12,036 nt of DNA from JASGCK01 sp031538565 (GTDB lineage: Bacteria; Pseudomonadota; Gammaproteobacteria; Burkholderiales; Burkholderiaceae_C), in contig JAVKLS010000004.1 in the NCBI GenBank assembly GCA_031538565.1, positions 1 to 12,036 on the forward strand. Direction: 5' to 3'. A model generated the notes under the pieces. The model worked only from the letters and a program-made list of their open reading frames with translations, searched no databases and was not told the origin of the DNA. Numbering within the stretch: the stretch's first letter is position 1; each line of letters begins with the position of its first letter. The position numbers and the translations under genes are program-made. Positions 1-6,391 of this stretch are shown piece after piece.

Positions 1-59
1 TTAAATACCAATTCTTCTAAGTGAATCGCTTCACCCGAATACGCAATCCAGCGGCACAT
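1..59 (-). CDS. Class II glutamine amidotransferase, N-terminal fragment (cut by window edge)
   Basis: Only the first 19 codons are inside the window, reading MCRWIAYSGEAIHLEELVF. Seen: Met is followed directly by Cys, then the R-W-x-A-Y-S-G pattern, which I recognise from the YafJ-like class II (Ntn-type) glutamine amidotransferases. In that family Cys2 becomes the N-terminal nucleophile after Met removal and hydrolyses glutamine to release ammonia. An AAGGA ribosome-binding site lies at 67-71 on the minus strand, 7 nt before the ATG at 59, which fixes the start. The gene lies 142 nt downstream of the 2-hydroxyacid dehydrogenase, with no clear terminator between them, so read-through or a separate promoter are both possible. 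The acceptor domain, if any, is outside the window. Recognition rests on a short N-terminus, though a distinctive one. Confidence 0.8.
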   Translation of the reverse strand, partial: MCRWIAYSGEAIHLEELVF

Positions 60-201
60 AAACGCGTCCTTATAAAATTAATGTTGCAAAATTTGACTCA
101 AGAATTGTTTGCCGCGTTCAGTTTGCGGATTGTTGAAAAAGATAAGGGTTCATTAACTGATCTCTGGTTAGGGTTGTTGGTTACCATTCACGAAGTTTTA
201 C

Positions 202-1182
202 TTACCCTGCTGTCTGAACACACGAGATAGGCGTGCGTGCACCGCGCCCTGCAAAAAAATCAATCAAATTGTCTGCCGCTAGGTTTGCCATTGCAAGGCG
301 CGTAGGACGTGAGCTAGACGCAATATGCGGCGTGAGCACTACGTTTGGCACGGCGAGAAAATCAGGGTGCACGGATGGCTCGCCTTCAAACACATCGATT
401 CCCGCCGCAGCAATGGTTTTATTTTTTAAAGCCTGCGCCAACGCTGCATCGTCCACAATGCCGCCACGCGCAATGTTCACCAACGTCGCGGTGGGCTTCA
501 TCTGCGCGAGTTCCTTGGCGCCAATGGCGTGGTGATTCTCTGGACTGTATGGCAACACAAGTACCAAATGATCGGACGCTTGCAACAGATGCTCTTTAGA
601 CACATAGCTCGCACCGCAAGCCGCTTCGGTTGCTGTGTCTAGCCGTGATCGGTTGTGATAAATCACTCGCATTCCAAAACCGTGCGCCCCGCGCCGTGCA
701 ATGCCTTGTCCGATACGTCCCATGCCCAAAATGCCAAGCGTCGTGCCATGGATTTCGCTGCCTGCAAACATATCGAAGCTCCATTTATTCCATTTGCCAG
801 CACGCAAAAAGTGCTCAGACTCGGTGATGCGCCGCGCCGTGGCCATCATCAAAGCAAAGCCAAAGTCTGCCGTGGTTTCGGTGAGTACATCAGGCGTGTT
901 AGTGGCTTGCACCTGCGCGGCGTTAAAGGCAGGAATGTCAAAGTTGTTGTAACCCACCGCCATGTTCGCTACGATTTTTAGCTTGGGACAAGCCGCCAAA
1001 ACTTCCGCGTCTATCCGATCACCACCCGTGGTGTACGCGCCGTCGCAGTCTTTGAGCAGTTCGATGATTTGCGCTTTGGCAAGCACCACATCTGATTGGT
1101 TATCAATGACCTCAAACTGCTCGCGCAGCCTTGCCAGTACCTCAGGAAATACACCGCGCACCACACCGATTCTGGGTTTCAT
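202..1182 (-). CDS. D-isomer 2-hydroxyacid dehydrogenase (GhrB-like glyoxylate/hydroxypyruvate reductase)
   Basis: Probable cytosolic NAD(P)H-dependent reductase of glyoxylate, hydroxypyruvate or a related 2-keto acid. The 326-residue protein has the full family layout: split substrate domain at both ends, Rossmann motif GMGRIG at residues 153-158, and the catalytic set R239 (in NIARGG), the Glu of DVFEGEP (about 266-268) and H286 (in TPHIASS). After the second Rossmann strand comes HNRSR rather than an acidic residue, which suggests NADPH over NADH (inference). Start: an ATG four codons upstream (1194) is also possible, but the sequence ATGGAGcaaaaaATG places a GGAG ribosome-binding site 6 nt before the ATG at 1182, so the downstream start is preferred. 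It is the last gene of the group nitroreductase-pncB-small ORF-dehydrogenase. Exact substrate cannot be told from sequence; 2-ketogluconate or phosphonate-type relatives remain possible. Confidence 0.9.
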   Translation of the reverse strand: MKPRIGVVRGVFPEVLARLREQFEVIDNQSDVVLAKAQIIELLKDCDGAYTTGGDRIDAEVLAACPKLKIVANMAVGYNNFDIPAFNAAQVQATNTPDVLTETTADFGFALMMATARRITESEHFLRAGKWNKWSFDMFAGSEIHGTTLGILGMGRIGQGIARRGAHGFGMRVIYHNRSRLDTATEAACGASYVSKEHLLQASDHLVLVLPYSPENHHAIGAKELAQMKPTATLVNIARGGIVDDAALAQALKNKTIAAAGIDVFEGEPSVHPDFLAVPNVVLTPHIASSSRPTRLAMANLAADNLIDFFAGRGARTPISCVQTAG

Positions 1183-1203
1183 TTTTTGCTCCATTTTTTA
1201 ATC

Positions 1204-1355
1204 TTATGCGCCAGGCTGCCAGCCCAGCACCACCAGCATCGCCGCAAAACCCACGACGTAAGCTAAAAACCCCAGTCGTAACCGCCTTGCCGCAGCGCCA
1301 CGCACAGGAGCGTTGCAGCAAATAAAAAGAATTCGATAGGGATATTGAAAACCAT
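1204..1355 (-). pseudogene. Small two-transmembrane ORF interrupted by a -1 frameshift
   Basis: An ATG at 1355, 12 nt after the pncB stop, opens a 30-residue frame beginning MVFNIPIEFFLFAATLLCVAL and ending at a TAG at 1265-1263. The -1 frame continues without a stop through a second hydrophobic stretch (AYVVGFAAMLVVLGW) to a TAA at 1206-1204. Joined, they give a 50-residue protein with two membrane segments that exactly fills the space between pncB and the dehydrogenase. The start MVFNIPIEFFLFAATLL resembles, from memory, the N-terminus of citrate/anion transporter-like proteins in Burkholderiales, so it could be the remnant of a larger transporter gene. Alternatives are programmed frameshifting, a sequencing error in the adjoining G and T runs, or chance. 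No convincing ribosome-binding site is seen before the ATG; translation would depend on coupling to pncB. Confidence 0.35.
1266..1272 (-). other. Candidate -1 slippery heptamer G GGT TTT next to a stop codon
   Basis: In the zero frame of the ORF starting at 1355 the codons read GGT TTT TAG, preceded by G. This fits the X XXY YYZ pattern for tandem -1 slippage. After slippage the frame opens into the second hydrophobic segment. The stop codon lies directly after the heptamer. No strong downstream stem-loop or upstream Shine-Dalgarno-like stimulator was identified, so function is unproven. Confidence 0.3.
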
Positions 1356-1367
1356 GACCGCGCTGAC

Positions 1368-2540
1368 CTACAACTTGAACACTTGCCTTAAGTAAGCCAA
1401 GTAGTTCACGTCTTCGCACATATTTTTGCTAGGCGTATCGGACAACTTTGCAACGGGCTGCCCATTGCACTGGGTCAGTTTAATCACAATTTGCAGCGGC
1501 ATATGCTCGGGCGGGTCGCCCAGATCGTTGGTGAGATTTGTGCCAATGCCAAACGCCAGCTGGCAGCGTCCTTTGAATTGCTTATAAAGCTCTATCGTGC
1601 GCGGCACAGTCAGTCCATCGCTAAACACCAGCGTCTTGGTCAAAGGATCCACGCGATTAGCTTTGTAGTGAGCGATCATGCCCTCGCCCCATGCAAACGG
1701 ATCGCCGCTGTCGTGACGCGTACCATCAAAGAGCTTGCAAAAATACATGTCGTAGTCGCGCAAAAAGGCTTGGAAGCCATACACATCGGACAGCGCAATC
1801 CCGAGGTCGCCACGATATTCGTGCGCCCACGACTCAAATGCAAACACTTGCGAATCGCGTAGCCGAGGCCCCAGCGCCTGCGCGGCTTGCAAGTACTCGT
1901 GCGCCATCGTGCCCAGCGGCAAGAGCCCAAGCTTCATGGCAAAAAACACGTTACTTGTGCCTGCCAGCTGTCCGCCCAAATCGCCGCGAAGCACACACAG
2001 CACTTCTTCATGCCAAGCTTTGCTAAAGCGGCGACGCGTGCCGTAGTCCGCAATTTTGAGGTTGTCTAATTCAGGTGCTTTGAGCTGTCTGATTTTGTTC
2101 GCCAAGCGCTCGCGCCCTGCCACAAAGTTGGGCAGTTTTTGGATTCGCCTAAAGTACACCTCATTCACAATTGCGAGCACAGGAATTTCAAACAAAATCG
2201 TATGCAGCCAAGGTCCTTCGATGGCAATGTCGATTTCACCTGTGGCTTGTTCCGACACCGTGATGTATTTTTCGTTGAGCTTAAATAAGTCCAAAAAATC
2301 CACAAAATCGCTTTTGATAAAGCGCAATCCACGCAAGTACACCAGCTCGCTCTCGGTAAACTGCAAACGGCACAACGATTTGATTTCTTCGCGTATCTCG
2401 CCCGCAAACTGAGCCAAATTCACGCCCTCATTTCTACACTTGAATTTGTAGGAAACCTGCGCGCTTGGAAATTGATGCAGCACCACCTGCATCATGGTGA
2501 ATTTATAAAGATCCGTATCCAGCAAACTGGTAATGATCAT
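1368..2540 (-). CDS. pncB: Nicotinate phosphoribosyltransferase
   Basis: Cytosolic enzyme of the Preiss-Handler NAD salvage route: nicotinate + PRPP (+ ATP) to nicotinate mononucleotide. The 390-residue length is normal for the bacterial PncB subfamily. Seen motifs: N-terminal SLLDTDLYKFTMMQ (5-18), ADYGTRRRFS (164-173), GTMAHE (210-215) with H214 at the position of the autophosphorylated His of enterobacterial NAPRTase, and DGTRHDSGDP (272-281) for PRPP binding. A weak AAGG ribosome-binding site precedes the ATG by about 9 nt. It starts 27 nt after the nitroreductase stop and is followed 12 nt later by the frameshifted small ORF, so it is the middle gene of an operon. Linkage to an NAD(P)H-using reductase and dehydrogenase makes sense for redox-cofactor supply, though this is only inference from position. 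Confidence 0.97.
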   Translation of the reverse strand: MIITSLLDTDLYKFTMMQVVLHQFPSAQVSYKFKCRNEGVNLAQFAGEIREEIKSLCRLQFTESELVYLRGLRFIKSDFVDFLDLFKLNEKYITVSEQATGEIDIAIEGPWLHTILFEIPVLAIVNEVYFRRIQKLPNFVAGRERLANKIRQLKAPELDNLKIADYGTRRRFSKAWHEEVLCVLRGDLGGQLAGTSNVFFAMKLGLLPLGTMAHEYLQAAQALGPRLRDSQVFAFESWAHEYRGDLGIALSDVYGFQAFLRDYDMYFCKLFDGTRHDSGDPFAWGEGMIAHYKANRVDPLTKTLVFSDGLTVPRTIELYKQFKGRCQLAFGIGTNLTNDLGDPPEHMPLQIVIKLTQCNGQPVAKLSDTPSKNMCEDVNYLAYLRQVFKL

Positions 2541-2567
2541 GCAAAAAACCTTGGGATTAGGCTTGGG

Positions 2568-3290
2568 CTAAAGCCAAGTCGTGAAGCTAGAGACGCTTTC
2601 GCGCTCGGTGGCATAGGTATTAATCAAGGCGTCTTCGTCTGCGTAGCCCAGTGCCATGCCGCACACAATCATTTCGCTGTCGCCCGCACCTATGTGCGGC
2701 AAGATAATGTTGGCAAAATTATTCCACGCCGCTTGCGGGCAAGTGTGCAGCCCACGCGCTCTGGCCGCAATCATGATGTTTTGCAAAAATATGCCGTAGT
2801 CCAGAAGAGAGCCGCGTCCCATTACTTTGTCGATGGTGAACATAAGACCCACAGGCGCACCAAAAAATTTGTAATTCTGCTGGTGCTGCTCGTGCATTTG
2901 GTCTTTATCGCTCTTGCCAATTCCCAGTAAACCGTAGAGCCCAAAGCCGCAAGCGCGGCGGCGGTCGATATAGGGCGAAATCCATTTTTCGGGGTAGTAA
3001 TCGTAGGCTTCAGGGTACTTGGCAGCCAGTGACGGATCGGCACGCAATGCGTCATGCGCCGTGCAGACTTTGTCTACGAGGGAGTCACGCGTCGCGCCTG
3101 TGAGCACGTAAACCTTCCAAGGTTGCGTATTAGTTCCCGATGCGGCTCTGCGAGCAACGCCCAGCAAATCCTCGAGCAAAGAGCGCGCAATAGGCTTATC
3201 GAGATAGGCGCGTGCGGAAAAGCGACTCACGATAGCGGCGTCCACGCTTGAGGGGTCAGCAATGCGGATTTTTACTTGCGAGATAGTCAT
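2568..3290 (-). CDS. FMN-dependent nitroreductase family protein
   Basis: Likely cytosolic, dimeric FMN flavoprotein that uses NAD(P)H to reduce nitro or quinone-like compounds; the natural substrate is unknown. In the 240-residue form, the N-terminus has the SRFSARAYLDKPI pattern (22-34) that supplies FMN phosphate contacts in the family, then SGTNTQPWKVYV (51-62) of the core, and a C-terminal GMALGYAD flavin-contact segment. Start choice: an alternative GTG at 3341 would add 17 residues (MQLCAKNNKKW...) that look non-homologous and lie in AT-rich leader sequence; the ATG at 3290 begins right where family similarity starts, although its ribosome-binding site is weak. It is first in the minus-strand group with pncB and diverges from the phasin gene across a 219-nt gap. 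No convincing promoter for it was found in that gap. Confidence 0.9.
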   Translation of the reverse strand: MTISQVKIRIADPSSVDAAIVSRFSARAYLDKPIARSLLEDLLGVARRAASGTNTQPWKVYVLTGATRDSLVDKVCTAHDALRADPSLAAKYPEAYDYYPEKWISPYIDRRRACGFGLYGLLGIGKSDKDQMHEQHQQNYKFFGAPVGLMFTIDKVMGRGSLLDYGIFLQNIMIAARARGLHTCPQAAWNNFANIILPHIGAGDSEMIVCGMALGYADEDALINTYATERESVSSFTTWL

Positions 3291-3347
3291 GATGCCCAAG
3301 TCTATCAGCCATTTTTTGTTGTTTTTTGCACAAAGTTGCACTTATTT

Positions 3348-3363
3348 TGCTGCGTCGCAACAT
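3348..3363 (+). promoter_or_regulatory. Upstream copy of a 16-bp repeat at the phasin promoter (candidate PhaR site)
   Basis: The sequence TGCTGCGTCGCAACAT lies 17 nt upstream of the phasin -35 box. It matches the downstream copy at 3416-3431 in 14 of 16 positions, in the same orientation. Its core TTGC-N6-GCAA (3347-3360) is a small inverted repeat, as expected for a dimeric regulator. PhaR regulators of PHA producers bind phasin promoters at GC/TGC-rich repeats; assignment to PhaR is inference from position and target gene. Confidence 0.55.
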
Positions 3364-3380
3364 TTTTTGCGTTTCAAACC

Positions 3381-3408
3381 TTGAAATAGCCATTGTTCAA
3401 TCTATAAT
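3381..3408 (+). promoter_or_regulatory. Sigma70 promoter of the phasin gene
   Basis: A -35 box TTGAAA (3381-3386) and a perfect -10 box TATAAT (3403-3408) are separated by 16 nt. Transcription should begin near 3415, giving a leader of about 95 nt before the phasin ATG. The -35 box is the right arm of a perfect inverted repeat TTTCAA-ACC-TTGAAA (3372-3386). The leader contains a possible weak hairpin at 3446-3471. This is the strongest promoter visible in the window, fitting an abundantly expressed granule protein. Confidence 0.75.
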
Positions 3409-3415
3409 TCGCTCA

Positions 3416-3431
3416 TGCTGCACCGCAACAT
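3416..3431 (+). promoter_or_regulatory. Downstream copy of the 16-bp repeat at the phasin start site (candidate PhaR site)
   Basis: The sequence TGCTGCACCGCAACAT begins 8 nt after the -10 box, at the expected transcription start, and differs from the upstream copy at only two positions. Start-to-start spacing of the copies is 68 bp. A protein bound here would block initiation, which is how phasin genes are repressed until PHA granules titrate PhaR away (known for Ralstonia-type PhaR). Identity of the binding protein is inferred. Confidence 0.55.
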
Positions 3432-3509
3432 AAGTGGCGCAACAGGCAAGCTAATCATTCGGATTCCTTGCAAATTTTGAAGTCTTAACTCATTTTTAAA
3501 GGAAATACC

Positions 3510-3884
3510 ATGTTTACATTAGAACAAGTGACTGCTGCACAAAAAAATAACGTTGAAAGCTTGATCGGCCTGACCGCTCAAGCCTTTTCTGGCGTAGAAA
3601 AAATCATCGAACTGAACATTGCAACCGCTAAAGCTGCTTTCAACGATGCCGCTACACAAGCACAAGCTGCTTTGAACGTGAAAGATGCTCAAGAATTTCT
3701 CGCTTTGCAATCGGCTCAAATCCAGCCTTTAGCTGAAAAGGTAAGCGCCTACGGTCGTAAAGCTTATGAAATTACATCTGCCAGCGGCGCTGAAATTCGC
3801 ACAACCGTTGAAGGCAAACTAAAAGAAGCTCAAGCTGCTGCGCAAACCGTTGCCGCTACCGCAACGACTAGCAAAAAACGTTAA
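3510..3884 (+). CDS. Phasin (PHA granule-associated protein)
   Basis: Small amphipathic protein that coats polyhydroxyalkanoate granules and controls their size and number. The 124-residue product starts MFTLEQVTAAQKNNVESL, the typical phasin N-terminus, and is almost entirely Ala/Gln/Glu/Lys-rich helix without signal peptide or membrane segment. It has no Cys or Trp. The tail after about residue 100 is low-complexity (Ala/Thr, ending in SKKR). It is clearly shorter than the roughly 180-190 residues usual in Burkholderiales; the reading frame ends cleanly at TAA just before a terminator, so it looks like a naturally short variant rather than a truncation. Ribosome-binding site AAAGGA at 3498-3503, 6 nt before ATG. 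It is monocistronic, with its own promoter, flanking candidate operators and terminator. PHA synthase genes are not in the window. Confidence 0.93.
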   Translation: MFTLEQVTAAQKNNVESLIGLTAQAFSGVEKIIELNIATAKAAFNDAATQAQAALNVKDAQEFLALQSAQIQPLAEKVSAYGRKAYEITSASGAEIRTTVEGKLKEAQAAAQTVAATATTSKKR

Positions 3885-3889
3885 TTTTT

Positions 3890-3923
3890 AAAAACGCCCG
3901 CGTCGCACGAGCGGGCGTTTTTT
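3890..3923 (+). terminator. Intrinsic terminator of the phasin gene
   Basis: A 12-bp perfect stem (AAAAACGCCCGC at 3890-3901 with GCGGGCGTTTTT at 3911-3922) and a 9-nt loop end in six T. It begins 5 nt after the phasin stop codon. The A-run at the 5' side makes it potentially bidirectional. Confidence 0.9.
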
Positions 3924-3937
3924 ACCCGTGTCTCCTC

Positions 3938-3969
3938 GGATCCATTTTGACGCTTCGTTAATTGGATCC
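3938..3969. repeat. Middle stem-loop between two terminators, with GGATCC arms
   Basis: The arms GGATCCA (3938-3944) and TGGATCC (3963-3969) pair over 7 bp. Inside, TGACG and CGTTA pair over 5 bp (one G-T) around a 3-nt loop, separated from the outer stem by a small internal loop. There is no T-run after it, so it is not itself a terminator. Its purpose is unknown; it may stabilise read-through RNA or be a decayed repeat. Confidence 0.4.
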
Positions 3970-3975
3970 CTTAAT

Positions 3976-4004
3976 GACCTAGTCCTCGGACTAGGTCTTT
4001 TTTT
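3976..4004 (+). terminator. Second intrinsic terminator, downstream of the phasin gene
   Basis: The perfect inverted repeat GACCTAGTCC-TC-GGACTAGGTC (3976-3997) is followed by seven T (3998-4004). It is oriented for plus-strand transcripts and would back up the phasin terminator. It lies 13 nt beyond the paaK stop codon, so its hairpin may also serve minus-strand paa transcripts, although the sequence after it in that direction is not T-rich. Confidence 0.8.
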
Positions 4005-4016
4005 ATGCGCAAGAAT

Positions 4017-5303
4017 TTAGCGGTGATCGGTGACACGCTTTGCCTTGCCCACCTCCACCCGATCCAAACTACGCGGTGGCAACACTTCGATCTGCGCGCT
4101 CGTTCCAATGAATGTCTTAATGGCACTTTGCAATTGGCGAGCAATGGCTTCACTAGGTGCAGTGACAGAATCATCACGCCGCTCAACCTGAATTTTTATG
4201 CTGTCTAAATGCGCTTCGCGATGAACATGAATGAGATAGTGCGGTGACAGAGTCGGCATTTTCAAAATAAGCTCTTCGATCTGCGTGGGGAAAACATTCA
4301 CTCCGCGAATGATGAGCATATCGTCGCTACGCCCCGTGATGCGCCCCATGCGCCGCATAGAGCGTGCCGTTGGCGGCAAAAGCCGTGTCAAATCGCGCGT
4401 GCGATATCGAATAATTGGCAGCGCCTCTTTGGTGAGCGAGGTAAAAACTAGCTCACCTTGCGCCGTGCCTTTGCTTGAGTCATAAGGCAACACCTCTGCC
4501 GTCACCGGATCAATAATTTCGGGATAAAAATGGTCTTCCCACACAACGGGACCGTCTTGCGTTTGTGCGCACTCGGACGCAACACCCGGGCCCATCACTT
4601 CCGATAAGCCATAAATATCCACGGCTTTCATATTGGCACGCGATTCAATCTCGCAACGCATCTCGTTCGTCCACGGTTCAGCACCAAAAATACCAATTTC
4701 AAGCGACGAGGTTTTGGGATCAATCCCTTGTTTTTCCATGGCCTCAATCACCGTCAACATATACGACGGCGTCACCATAATGATGCACGGTTTGAAGTCT
4801 GTAATCAACTGAATTTGCTTGTCGGTTTGACCACCCCCCATGGGCACAACCGTGCAGCCTAAGCGCTCTGCACCGTAATGTGCGCCTAGTCCGCCCGTGA
4901 AGAGTCCGTAGCCATACGCCACGTGCAGCATATCGCCGCGCTTACCACCTGCTGCGCGAATTGACCGCGCCACCAAATCCGCCCACACGTCGATATCTTT
5001 TTGTGTGTAGCCCACAACCGTAGGCTTACCTGTTGTGCCGCTCGATGCATGGATACGCACGATGTCTTTTTGTGGCACAGCAAAAAGTCCAAACGGATAA
5101 TTGGCACGCAAATCCATCTTGCTCATGGTCGGAAATTTAGCAAGATCGGCAAGCGTCTTTAAATCACCAGGGTGCACGCCTGCCGCATCAAAAGTTTTGC
5201 GGTAATGCGCGACATTTTGGTAGGCGTGCGCCAGCGACCATTGCAACCGCTTGAGCTGTAAGGCTTGCAGCTCATCTAATGATGCCTTTTCAATTTTTTC
5301 CAT
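4017..5303 (-). CDS. paaK: Phenylacetate-CoA ligase
   Basis: Cytosolic adenylate-forming enzyme that activates phenylacetate: phenylacetate + ATP + CoA to phenylacetyl-CoA + AMP + PPi, the entry step of the aerobic hybrid pathway. The 428-residue protein has the usual PaaK length. Visible motifs: P-loop-like SSGTTGKP (87-94), the AYGYGLFTGGLGAHYGAE segment that contacts the aryl substrate (about 129-147), DIYGLSE, YRTRDLT, the hinge GRSDDMLIIRG and the C-terminal Lys near the end in VGKAKRV. Start: a TTG two codons upstream (5309) also lies in frame, but AAGGAG at 5311-5316 sits 7 nt before the ATG at 5303, deciding for the latter. That ribosome-binding site overlaps the paaE stop codon, so the last two genes of the operon are translationally coupled. 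Having paaK last in the operon is unremarkable. Confidence 0.96.
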   Translation of the reverse strand: MEKIEKASLDELQALQLKRLQWSLAHAYQNVAHYRKTFDAAGVHPGDLKTLADLAKFPTMSKMDLRANYPFGLFAVPQKDIVRIHASSGTTGKPTVVGYTQKDIDVWADLVARSIRAAGGKRGDMLHVAYGYGLFTGGLGAHYGAERLGCTVVPMGGGQTDKQIQLITDFKPCIIMVTPSYMLTVIEAMEKQGIDPKTSSLEIGIFGAEPWTNEMRCEIESRANMKAVDIYGLSEVMGPGVASECAQTQDGPVVWEDHFYPEIIDPVTAEVLPYDSSKGTAQGELVFTSLTKEALPIIRYRTRDLTRLLPPTARSMRRMGRITGRSDDMLIIRGVNVFPTQIEELILKMPTLSPHYLIHVHREAHLDSIKIQVERRDDSVTAPSEAIARQLQSAIKTFIGTSAQIEVLPPRSLDRVEVGKAKRVTDHR

Positions 5304-5315
5304 CGCCAAACTCCT

Positions 5316-6377
5316 TTAAGTTTCTTGGTCAAAATCAATGGTCACCGTATCGGTGAGCACGTAGCTTTGGCAGGTCAGAACAAACCCACGGCGCACTTCG
5401 TAGTCCTCCAGTGCGTAGTTCACATCCATTTCAACCTCGCCCTCGATTACTTTGGCACGGCAAGTCGAACACACCCCGCCCTTGCATGAAAAGCGCATAT
5501 CCAGTCCCGCCTGCAAGCCCGCATCAAGCAAAGTTTGCACTCCCTTTTGTGCTTTGAAATAACTGGTTCTACCGTCCATCACCACCGTGACCTGGCTTTG
5601 GTTGGATTGCCCCATGACCGCAGGTTTAGCCGTGCGCGGTTGAGTGGGCGCGGCAGCGGCAAACAGCTCGGTTTTGATGACTCTCGCATCCATGCCTTTG
5701 GCAAGCAAGGCCTCTTTAGCTGCGTGCATCATAGACTCGGGGCCGCAAATAAATGCCGCATCGAAACTGCTCAGATCTAGCCACTTGGCGAATAACTCTT
5801 CGCACTTGGCTTGGTCGATTCGTCCGTGAAAAATAGTCATGTCTTGTGGCTCTCGGCTCATGACATAGATCAAGTTAAGTCGTGCGGGGTAACGATCTTT
5901 TATCAGTGCGAGCTCTTCTTTAAACATCACCGAAGGCGTGGCGCGATTGCCATAAATCAAGGTAAAGCGTGACTGCTCATTTTGCGAAAGCTGCGTTTTG
6001 ATGATCGACAAAATGGGCGTGATACCGCTACCCGCAGCAATACCGAGTCCATTGACACAATCAAGCTGTCCAAATTTTCCTTGCGGTGGCATCACGTCCA
6101 AGGAGCTACCAATCTGCACCTGACTGTGCACAAAGCTAGAAAAAATACCGTCAGCAACGTGCTTAACTCCTACGCGCAGCGAACCGCCTTCGGCGCTGCA
6201 AACAGAATACGCACGGCGCACCTCGTCCCCATTAATAGAGGCGCGCAGCGTGACATATTGACCCTGCTTAAACGCAAACGTTGCTTGTAACGCCTGCGGC
6301 ACCGCAAAGGTGAGCACCAAAGAATCGCGCGTTTCACGCAGGATGTGGCTAACAGTAAGGGCATGGAAGGATGACAT
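5316..6377 (-). CDS. paaE: Phenylacetyl-CoA 1,2-epoxidase reductase subunit
   Basis: Reductase that passes electrons from NADPH through FAD and a plant-type [2Fe-2S] cluster to the di-iron oxygenase PaaA. The 353 residues show the three expected parts: FAD domain with RRAYS (54-58), NADP domain with AAGSGITP (114-121) and CGPE (211-214), a linker rich in Ala/Pro/Gln (about 240-262), and the C-terminal ferredoxin domain with Cys298, Cys303, Cys306 and Cys336 (pattern CKGGVCSTC then LTC). All four cluster ligands are present. The start ATG lies 14 nt after the paaD stop. No Shine-Dalgarno sequence is visible; the stretch before the ATG instead reads CACCTCC, so translation probably depends on ribosomes arriving from paaD. 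The family length is about 350-360 residues, so the gene is complete. Confidence 0.96.
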   Translation of the reverse strand: MSSFHALTVSHILRETRDSLVLTFAVPQALQATFAFKQGQYVTLRASINGDEVRRAYSVCSAEGGSLRVGVKHVADGIFSSFVHSQVQIGSSLDVMPPQGKFGQLDCVNGLGIAAGSGITPILSIIKTQLSQNEQSRFTLIYGNRATPSVMFKEELALIKDRYPARLNLIYVMSREPQDMTIFHGRIDQAKCEELFAKWLDLSSFDAAFICGPESMMHAAKEALLAKGMDARVIKTELFAAAAPTQPRTAKPAVMGQSNQSQVTVVMDGRTSYFKAQKGVQTLLDAGLQAGLDMRFSCKGGVCSTCRAKVIEGEVEMDVNYALEDYEVRRGFVLTCQSYVLTDTVTIDFDQET

Positions 6378-6391
6378 GGAGGTGAACTCGG

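Noticed and set aside
60..201. Promoter for the amidotransferase gene
   Set aside because: TTGAGT at 101-96 (minus) has no acceptable -10 box at normal spacing, so I could not support a specific promoter.
21..230. 69-residue plus-strand ORF at the left edge
   Set aside because: It overlaps the amidotransferase start and the dehydrogenase end on the opposite strand, and has no family signature or ribosome-binding site.
1204..1419. 71-residue minus-strand ORF read as a single gene from its upstream start
   Set aside because: Its first third lies inside pncB in another frame and shows no membrane-protein character; only the part after 1269 fits, as the -1 continuation of the frame starting at 1355.
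3291..3341. Upstream GTG start for the nitroreductase
   Set aside because: The added 17 residues come from AT-rich leader and do not look like the family's N-terminus; the ATG at 3290 fits better.
4005..4208. Plus-strand ORF beginning just after the second terminator
   Set aside because: It is antisense to the 3' end of paaK, starts immediately behind a terminator and has no ribosome-binding site.
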